From: an uncultured Oscillibacter sp.
Lineage (GTDB): Bacteria > Bacillota > Clostridia > Oscillospirales > Oscillospiraceae
Length of the DNA stretch: 9,753 nucleotides
NCBI GenBank assembly: GCA_946183175.1
Contig: CAMHBH010000078.1
Location: 1 to 9,753 of the forward strand
Reading direction: 5' to 3'
Shown here: positions 6,007 to 9,753 of the stretch, in pieces
Layout: every line of letters begins with the position of its first letter
Position numbering within the stretch: position 1 is the first letter of the stretch
Notes under the pieces: model-generated
Database searches by the model: none
Told to the model about the DNA's origin: nothing
What the model saw: the letters and a program-made list of their open reading frames with translations, nothing else
Made by a program: the position numbers and the translations under genes

Positions 6007-7260
6007 TCAGCACTTTTCGTAAATCGTGGCGACGCCCTGTCCGCCGCCGATGCACAGCGTGGCGAGGCCCTTCTTGGCGTCGGGGCGCTTCTGCATTTCG
6101 TGCAGGAGGGTCACGATGATACGCGCGCCGGACGCGCCGACCGGGTGGCCGAGGGAAATCGCGCCGCCGTTGACGTTGACTTTCGACATGTCAAAGCCCA
6201 GCTCGCGGGCCACGGCGATGGACTGCGCCGCGAACGCTTCATTAGCTTCGATAAGGTCGATATCGTCGATGGTGACATTGGCCTTGGACATCGCCTGACG
6301 CGACGCCACGACCGGGCCGACGCCCATAATCTTGGGGTCAACGCCGCCCTGGCCCCAGCCGATGAGCTTGGCCATAGGCTTGAGGCCGTACTTGGCGACG
6401 GCTTCGCCGGAGGCGAGCACAATGGCCGCCGCGCCGTCGTTGATTCCGGACGCGTTGCCCGCCGTGACGCGCTGAGTACCCTTGTCGGCGGCTTCCTTGA
6501 TTCCGGTGGGTTCAAACGTGTGGACGACTTGCGGATTGGGGGACTCCGGGCCGACCGGGAACGCGCCGCGCAATTTGGCGAGTTTCTCGACGGGGGTCAG
6601 GCGCGGGAACTCGTCCTTCTTGAACTCTACGATTTCCTTCTTGACCTTCACGGGCACGGGGACAATCTCGTCGTCGAAACGTCCGGAATCCTGCGCGGCC
6701 TTGGTCTTGCTCTGCGAGTTGAACGCGAACTCGTCCTGCTCCTGGCGCGTAATGCCCCAAACGTCGTTGATATTCTCGGCGGTGGTGCCCATGTGGTAGT
6801 TGTTGAAGGCGTCCCAGAGGCCGTCCTTAATCATGGTGTCGACGATTTTCTTGTCGCCCATGCGCGCGCCCCAGCGGGCCTCCATGGAGGCGTACGGCGC
6901 GGCGCTCATATTCTCGGTGCCGCCGCACACGACGATATCGGAATCGCCGGCGACGATGGAGCGGGCCGCCTCAATAACCGACTTCATGCCGGAACCGCAC
7001 ACCATGCCGACCGTGTAGGCGGGGACGGCGTAGGGAATCCCGGCCTTGATGGCGACCTGACGGGCGACGTTCTGTCCCTGCGCGGCGGTGAGAATGCAGC
7101 CGAACATGACTTCGTCGACGTTCTCCGGGGCGACGTTGGCACGCTTGAGGGCCTCTTTGACCACAATCGCGCCCAGTTCGGCGGCGGGGGTGTCCTTCAG
7201 GGAGCCGCCAAAGGAGCCAATCGCCGTTCTGCAACAGTTGACAACATAGAGTTCTTTCAT
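6007..7260 (-). CDS. thlA: Acetyl-CoA acetyltransferase (thiolase) with 25-residue insertion
   Basis: Condenses two acetyl-CoA to acetoacetyl-CoA, the entry step to butyrate, acetone/butanol or polyhydroxyalkanoate pathways; cytosolic tetramer in the family. Catalytic residues are all present: nucleophile Cys88 in GMVCGSG, NEAF at 340-343, His372 in GHPVGASG, and Cys403 in CIGGGQG. The product is 417 residues against 392 for Clostridium acetobutylicum ThlA. From memory of that sequence, the difference is accounted for by one extra stretch (about residues 237-263) between KLAKLRGAF and VTAGNASG, where the usual protein has only about five residues. GGAGG sits 6 bases before the ATG, behind a leader of about 80 bases with a hairpin and a near-consensus promoter. 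Codon choice (AAG for lysine, GCC for alanine) suggests high expression. No crt, hbd, bcd or etf genes lie next to it, so its pathway is not fixed by context. Confidence 0.96.
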   Translation of the reverse strand: MKELYVVNCCRTAIGSFGGSLKDTPAAELGAIVVKEALKRANVAPENVDEVMFGCILTAAQGQNVARQVAIKAGIPYAVPAYTVGMVCGSGMKSVIEAARSIVAGDSDIVVCGGTENMSAAPYASMEARWGARMGDKKIVDTMIKDGLWDAFNNYHMGTTAENINDVWGITRQEQDEFAFNSQSKTKAAQDSGRFDDEIVPVPVKVKKEIVEFKKDEFPRLTPVEKLAKLRGAFPVGPESPNPQVVHTFEPTGIKEAADKGTQRVTAGNASGINDGAAAIVLASGEAVAKYGLKPMAKLIGWGQGGVDPKIMGVGPVVASRQAMSKANVTIDDIDLIEANEAFAAQSIAVARELGFDMSKVNVNGGAISLGHPVGASGARIIVTLLHEMQKRPDAKKGLATLCIGGGQGVATIYEKC

Positions 7261-7286
7261 GATGTTCCTCCGTTTGTTGAATTTCC

Positions 7287-7316
7287 GGCGGCGTCCGCGT
7301 CAAGCGGAACGCCGTC
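7287..7316 (-). promoter_or_regulatory. Hairpin in the thl leader
   Basis: On the minus strand GGCGTTCCGC (7313-7304) pairs with GCGGACGCC (7298-7290) with one bulged T and a 5-base loop; two or three flanking pairs extend it to about 12. It ends some 27 bases above the ATG, leaving the GGAGG site free. It may stabilise the mRNA; no U run follows. Confidence 0.5.
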
Positions 7317-7346
7317 ACAGCGGGACATACGTCGGCTTTCCGGACT

Positions 7347-7375
7347 ATTATAAAGCCTTTTGGGGCGTTCGTCAA
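7347..7375 (-). promoter_or_regulatory. Promoter of thl
   Basis: On the minus strand: -35 TTGACG (7375-7370), a 17-base spacer, and a perfect -10 TATAAT (7352-7347). The AT-rich stretch just upstream (about 7381-7420) could act as an UP element and contains a Rex-like site. Confidence 0.85.
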
Positions 7376-7400
7376 CGGAAACTTTCGATTCCGAAAATTT

Positions 7401-7418
7401 TTGTTAAATTTTTGACAA
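7401..7418. promoter_or_regulatory. Rex-like operator upstream of thl
   Basis: TTGTTAA-ATTT-TTGACAA matches the Rex consensus TTGTTAA-N4-TTAACAA at 13 of 14 specified bases. Rex senses the NADH/NAD+ ratio and controls thl and other fermentation genes in clostridia (established knowledge). The site lies 26 bases upstream of the thl -35 box and 78 bases upstream of the BMP gene -35 box, an unusual distance for simple repression of either. Confidence 0.6.
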
Positions 7419-7428
7419 ACAGGCCGCT

Positions 7429-7451
7429 GTTTTCGTCAACTTGACGAAAAC
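7429..7451. promoter_or_regulatory. Perfect 23-base palindrome in the thl-BMP gap
   Basis: Arm GTTTTCGTCAA (7429-7439), a central C (7440), and the exact complementary arm (7441-7451). Part of the arm, TTCGTCAA, recurs at 7368-7375 over the thl -35 box. The size and symmetry suit a dimeric regulator; which one is unknown. Confidence 0.55.
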
Positions 7452-7496
7452 GCCCCGCCCTTTTCTGTCGGATATGCCATAGCGGCCCAATTTGTC

Positions 7497-7525
7497 TTGC
7501 TTTTTGCGGGTTCGCGTTGTATGAT
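7497..7525 (+). promoter_or_regulatory. Promoter of the BMP lipoprotein gene
   Basis: -35 TTGCTT (7497-7502), a 17-base spacer, and -10 TATGAT (7520-7525). The ribosome site AGGGGG (7541-7546) lies 8 bases before the ATG at 7555, so the leader is about 23 bases. Confidence 0.65.
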
Positions 7526-7554
7526 ACCGGAAAATGAATTAGGGGGTATCCGGA

Positions 7555-8742
7555 ATGAAGAAGAAGTTCCCCACCCTGCTTCTGTCGCTGGCAATGCTAT
7601 TGAGCCTTTGCGCCTGCGGCGGTACGACCGACGAACAAGCCGTTGTCGGGACGGACGCCGCCGCCGAACGGGCCGCTGTCGGGACGAACGGCACCGACGG
7701 ACAGGCCGCCGTCGGGACGGGCGCGCTGAAAGTCGGCTTTATCTGCGCCGGAGACCGCGACGACCTGAGCTATACCTATAATTTCGTGCGCGGCAGAAAC
7801 GACGCCTCCGTAATGCTGACCGCCGAGGGAATCAATATTGAATGGTTCGACAGGTGGAATATCGACGAAAGTACCTGTGAGGACGCCAACCGCGAACTCG
7901 CGGAGGCGGGCTGTACGCTGATTTTCAACACCGCGCCGGGCTTTGAGGCGTCCATGCTGGACGTGGCCGGGGAGTATCCGGACGTTGCGTTTGTGTCGTG
8001 TACGGGGGAGGCGGCGCGGGCCGACGCGCTCCCGAATACCCACAACGCCTCCGCCGACATTGACGAGGGGCGCTATCTGGCGGGCGTCGTCGCCGGGATG
8101 AAGCTACAGGAACTGGTCGACGGCGGCGAACTCGCGCCGCAAGAGGCCGTTATCGGCTATGTGGGCGCGCTCGACTGCCCGGAAGTGGTCTCCGCCTACA
8201 CGGCCTACTATCTCGGGGCGCGGAGCGTTTGCCCGACTGCGACGATGAAGGTACAGTTTACGGGCGCGTGGTCGGACGCCGCCGCCGAACAGAATGCCGC
8301 CTACGCCCTCGCCGGCATGGGCTGCCGGGTGATTTCACAGCATTCGGGCAATTTGTCGCCCGCCGCCGCCGCGCAGGACGCCGGGGTTTTCCACACCGGG
8401 TACAATAACGATATGGTTCCCGCCGCGCCGCGCGCCTCTCTGGTCTCGACGCGGATTGACTGGTCTGTGTACTTTGAGCACGCCATACGGGCCGTACTCG
8501 GCGGCGGCGAACTCGAACAGGACTGGCGTCACGGAATGGACGCGCGCGCCGTGGAGCTGACGCCGCTCAACCGTGACTTAATCGCCGACGGCACCGACGA
8601 GACGCTCGACACACTCAAAGCCGCGCTCGCCGACGGTTCTTTACAGGTATTCGCGGTCGACGGCGCGCACTTGGACGGCGTATTCGACGGCGCTTCGCCC
8701 TACTTCGCGCTCGAAATCGACGGTATCGAAAAGCTGAACTGA
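7555..8742 (+). CDS. BMP family (PnrA-like) substrate-binding lipoprotein
   Basis: Extracytoplasmic binding protein of the BMP/PnrA family (basic membrane protein), whose studied members bind purine nucleosides for an ABC importer. The signal peptide MKKKFPTLLLSLAMLLSLCAC ends in the lipobox L-C-A-C, with Cys21 the lipidated residue. Residues 29-57 form a linker of three 11-residue repeats, and the binding domain runs from about 58 (KVGFICAG) to the end. Family hallmarks: DLIF/TLIF-like strand (CTLIFNTAPGFE), EGRYLAGVVAG, a strand-turn AVIGYVGALDCPEV, LGARSVCPTA, VISQHSGN, GYNNDM at about 282-287, and WRHGMDARAVELTPLN. The 395 residues include the long linker; relatives are about 340-380. No ATP-binding or permease gene is adjacent, so the transporter must be encoded elsewhere or the protein is a solitary sensor. 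The substrate cannot be assigned. Confidence 0.9.
   Translation: MKKKFPTLLLSLAMLLSLCACGGTTDEQAVVGTDAAAERAAVGTNGTDGQAAVGTGALKVGFICAGDRDDLSYTYNFVRGRNDASVMLTAEGINIEWFDRWNIDESTCEDANRELAEAGCTLIFNTAPGFEASMLDVAGEYPDVAFVSCTGEAARADALPNTHNASADIDEGRYLAGVVAGMKLQELVDGGELAPQEAVIGYVGALDCPEVVSAYTAYYLGARSVCPTATMKVQFTGAWSDAAAEQNAAYALAGMGCRVISQHSGNLSPAAAAQDAGVFHTGYNNDMVPAAPRASLVSTRIDWSVYFEHAIRAVLGGGELEQDWRHGMDARAVELTPLNRDLIADGTDETLDTLKAALADGSLQVFAVDGAHLDGVFDGASPYFALEIDGIEKLN
7639..7737 (+). repeat. 33-base in-frame repeat (three units) in the lipoprotein linker
   Basis: Units start at 7639, 7672 and 7705, each opening with a near-identical 15-base stretch (GCCG-YY-GTCGGGACG or close). They encode AVVGTDAAAER, AAVGTNGTDGQ and AAVGTGALKVG. 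The repeat lies directly between the lipid anchor and the binding domain. Confidence 0.75.
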
Positions 8743-8767
8743 CAAAAGCCGCACCGTGACGGCGCGC

Positions 8768-8804
8768 AAAAAGTCGCGCCGGAGGAATGACTTCCTTCGG
8801 CGCG
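8768..8804 (-). terminator. Intrinsic terminator of the minus-strand RNA
   Basis: On the minus strand CGCGCCG (8804-8798) pairs with CGGCGCG (8781-8775). Inside, GGAA (8795-8792) pairs with TTCC (8787-8784) around a 4-base loop. The stem is followed by AC and five Ts (8772-8768). This is the best terminator of the window and points to transcription of the minus strand here; the same hairpin ends 57 bases after the BMP gene stop but lacks a T run in that direction. Confidence 0.75.
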
Positions 8805-8819
8805 TCACGCCTTTCGGCA

Positions 8820-8990
8820 GTCCCGGAACGAATCCCGGGACAAAATACCCCGCAGTGGCCGTGCGAACCTCGTTATAACCTGCCACATAACCAGCAGGTG
8901 GGTTGCCTACAGTCCGCTTTATCGCTTCCAACATCCGGCGTCTTTCGACGCCGGGAGGCCTGCAAACCACGAACTGACATAGCGTCCCGA
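8820..8990 (-). ncRNA. ssrS: Structured non-coding RNA, probable 6S RNA
   Basis: No convincing protein frame lies here, yet the minus strand folds extensively. The ends pair (CGGGAC 8989-8984 with GTCCCG 8841-8836), followed inward by CAGT/ACTG (8976-8973 with 8856-8853) and CGTG/CACG (8971-8968 with 8864-8861). An apical arm is closed by an 8-base stem with loop GAAA (8954-8935), flanked by GCCT/AGGC. A separate hairpin ACCTGC/GCAGGT (8899-8878) sits on the 3' side. A closing stem, a large central opening with a 3'-side hairpin and a long apical arm is the plan of 6S RNA, which binds housekeeping RNA polymerase; AACCCACCTGC and GCAGGCCTCC agree with my recollection of clostridial 6S sequences, but I could not align them. 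A terminator follows at 8804-8768, so the primary transcript may reach there. The 5' end is uncertain and no clear promoter is seen. Confidence 0.6.
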
Positions 8991-9007
8991 ATAACAAAAT
9001 GTGGGTT

Positions 9008-9044
9008 AAAAAAAGGCCCGTCACGCACCCCGCAGGGCATTTTT
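9008..9044. terminator. Bidirectional terminator after the DUF1292 gene
   Basis: A run of seven As (9008-9014), GCCC (9016-9019), its complement GGGC (9035-9038), and five Ts (9040-9044). In the minus direction it begins 7 bases after the DUF1292 stop and gives a stem followed by CTTTTTTT. The core stem is only four GC pairs plus flanking A-T pairs around a 15-base loop, so strength is moderate. Confidence 0.65.
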
Positions 9045-9051
9045 ACAAAGT

Positions 9052-9351
9052 TTACTCGTCCCCGTCGTCCCCCATGCTGTCCTGCAACTGCTCCATGAAG
9101 AGGTCGTAGACGGCGTTCAATTCCTCGTCGCTGTCCGGGGTGGACAGCACCTCCTCGCCGTTTTCAAGGACAGTCTTCAGAATGACAAGTCCGAACTCGT
9201 CGTCGGGGGTCTCCTCGCCCTCGACTTCCGCCGGAAAGAACGCCGTGTACGTCACGCCATTGTATTCCAGCGAATCCACAAATTCCAGCGTAAGTTCCTT
9301 TCCGTCCTCGTCGGTGACGGTCAGGAAGGTCGGCCCGAAATCCTCGCTCAA
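9052..9351 (-). CDS. DUF1292 domain-containing protein (YrzB-like)
   Basis: 99 residues, strongly acidic (about 30 Asp/Glu), soluble. The pattern of a strand-rich first half (FLTVTDEDGKELTLEFVDSLEYNGVTY, then AFFPAE), the GLVILKTV segment and a C-terminal helix ENGEEVLSTPDSDEELNAVYDLFMEQL fits DUF1292, a small protein family of Firmicutes with unknown function; in many of them it stands near ruvX and alaS, which are not in this window. The start is a TTG at 9351 with GGGAGG 8 bases upstream; there is no ATG near. It has its own promoter and a terminator 7 bases after the stop, so it appears to be transcribed alone, perhaps with read-through into the downstream RNA. Confidence 0.88.
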   Translation of the reverse strand: MSEDFGPTFLTVTDEDGKELTLEFVDSLEYNGVTYTAFFPAEVEGEETPDDEFGLVILKTVLENGEEVLSTPDSDEELNAVYDLFMEQLQDSMGDDGDE

Positions 9352-9395
9352 TCTTTCCGCCTCCCGTGTCCAGTCCCTTCCGGACTGTTTAGGCT

Positions 9396-9424
9396 ATTTT
9401 AACAGATTGCTTTCCGGAATGCAA
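9396..9424 (-). promoter_or_regulatory. Promoter of the DUF1292 gene
   Basis: On the minus strand: -35 TTGCAT (9424-9419), a 17-base spacer, and -10 TAAAAT (9401-9396). The spacer includes the 8-base palindrome TTCCGGAA (9412-9419). The leader to the TTG is about 38 bases. Confidence 0.65.
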
Positions 9425-9483
9425 GGGGGAATTTTGACAAAAAGACGGAAATTTTTGTACATTTCTGACGGTCTCGCGGGATT

Positions 9484-9501
9484 CCCGGAAAAATTTCCGG
9501 G
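9484..9501. promoter_or_regulatory. 18-base palindrome next to the PBP promoter
   Basis: CCCGGAAA (9484-9491), AA, and TTTCCGGG (9494-9501): perfect 8-base arms, ending 6 bases before the -35 box at 9508. It is a candidate regulator site; no known consensus is matched from memory. A weaker promoter-like pair (TTGACA 9434-9439 and TACATT 9458-9463, 18 apart) lies just upstream. Confidence 0.45.
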
Positions 9502-9507
9502 TCCGTG

Positions 9508-9536
9508 TTGACATCCGCCCGCAAAGCGTGTAAAAT
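9508..9536 (+). promoter_or_regulatory. Promoter of the penicillin-binding protein gene
   Basis: -35 TTGACA (perfect, 9508-9513), a 17-base spacer, and -10 TAAAAT (9531-9536). The leader to the TTG at 9589 is about 45 bases. Confidence 0.85.
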
Positions 9537-9588
9537 AATACGATTTCACGCGGTACAATCCGCGGACGCGCAAAGGAGGCGAATCTTT

Positions 9589-9753
9589 TTGAACGGACAG
9601 CAGCAACAGCGCGGGGGCGGCCCTCTCGGCATTATCGGGGCTATCTTCGGCAGACTTTTCTTTCTGCTTGGCACCCTCTGCCTGATTGGACTGTGTACGG
9701 CGGTCGTCTTTGCCATGCTCTTCATGACCTACGTCCACCGCACGCTCGGCCCC
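9589..9753 (+). CDS. Probable class A penicillin-binding protein (N-terminus only)
   Basis: Only 55 codons are present before the window ends. A TTG start is preceded by AAAGGAGG, about 9-10 bases upstream; the first in-frame ATG falls inside the membrane helix and cannot be the start. The product begins with a short polar cytoplasmic segment rich in Gln and Gly (NGQQQQRGGGP), then a single strong membrane helix (about 23-47) and an outward Tyr-Val-x-x-Thr-Leu segment. Short glycine/glutamine-rich tail, one helix and this exit sequence resemble the start of class A PBPs (glycosyltransferase plus transpeptidase) of Oscillospiraceae. The catalytic domains lie outside the window, so this call rests on the N-terminal plan only; another single-pass membrane protein is possible. 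Confidence 0.55.
   Translation, partial: MNGQQQQRGGGPLGIIGAIFGRLFFLLGTLCLIGLCTAVVFAMLFMTYVHRTLGP

Noticed and set aside
5713..7353. A 546-codon open frame on the plus strand
   Set aside because: It is the antisense of the thiolase gene; its product is repetitive, Gly/Arg/His-rich and matches no family, while the minus strand encodes a complete thiolase.
8755..9044. A plus-strand RNA or riboswitch in the same gap
   Set aside because: Downstream on the plus strand is only the antisense of the DUF1292 gene, and the better T run behind the 8775-8804 hairpin is on the minus strand.
8641..9098. Protein-coding frames across the gap between the BMP and DUF1292 genes on either strand
   Set aside because: No frame has both a ribosome site and a sensible protein pattern; the region is better explained as structured RNA with terminators.
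1..9753. Mobile element or horizontally acquired island
   Set aside because: No transposase, integrase, terminal inverted repeats, tRNA target or abrupt change in base composition was seen; intergenic AT-rich patches are explained by promoters.

Overview
The window looks like the chromosome of a GC-rich Gram-positive anaerobe of the class Clostridia, probably in or near the Oscillospiraceae. This is inferred from three things: strong purine-rich ribosome binding sites with several TTG/GTG starts, sigma-A-type promoters with 17-base spacers, and a gene set (DUF1836, DegV, DUF3795, DUF1292 and BMP lipoprotein families plus a biosynthetic thiolase) typical of that group. I see no insertion sequence, phage gene, tRNA, rRNA or CRISPR array.

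Layout. At the left edge a lipoprotein gene cut by the window (minus strand) carries a 36-base in-frame repeat. It is divergent from mnmE (tRNA wobble-uridine modification GTPase, 508-1869). A hairpin terminator follows. A well-formed promoter at 1940-1968 then starts a tightly coupled four-gene unit (2017-4803): a DUF1836 putative DNA-binding protein, a DegV fatty-acid-binding protein, PrmA (ribosomal protein L11 methyltransferase) and a cysteine-rich small protein. Each gene overlaps the next by 1-4 bases. A shared hairpin at 4807-4834 separates this unit from a minus-strand run. Read in its own direction, that run is acetyl-CoA acetyltransferase (thl), a 59-residue two-helix membrane protein, a DUF3795 cysteine-rich protein and a small CDP-alcohol phosphatidyltransferase.

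The 294-base gap between thl and a divergent BMP-family lipoprotein gene (7555-8742) is the richest regulatory region. It holds a promoter for each gene, an 18-base site close to the Rex redox-repressor consensus, a perfect 23-base palindrome and a hairpin in the thl leader. Between the BMP gene and a DUF1292 gene lies about 300 bases without protein-coding potential. Its minus strand can fold like a 6S-type RNA and ends in an intrinsic terminator. At the right edge a class A penicillin-binding protein begins (N-terminus only) behind a strong promoter with an 18-base palindrome next to its -35 box.

Functionally the window mixes housekeeping translation genes (mnmE, prmA), central fermentation (thl, probably redox controlled), lipid-linked genes (DegV, CDP-alcohol transferase) and envelope genes (two lipoproteins, PBP). 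The less ordinary items are the 25-residue insertion in the thiolase, the Rex-like site upstream of its promoter, the probable 6S RNA, and the cysteine-rich small protein at the end of the prmA operon.
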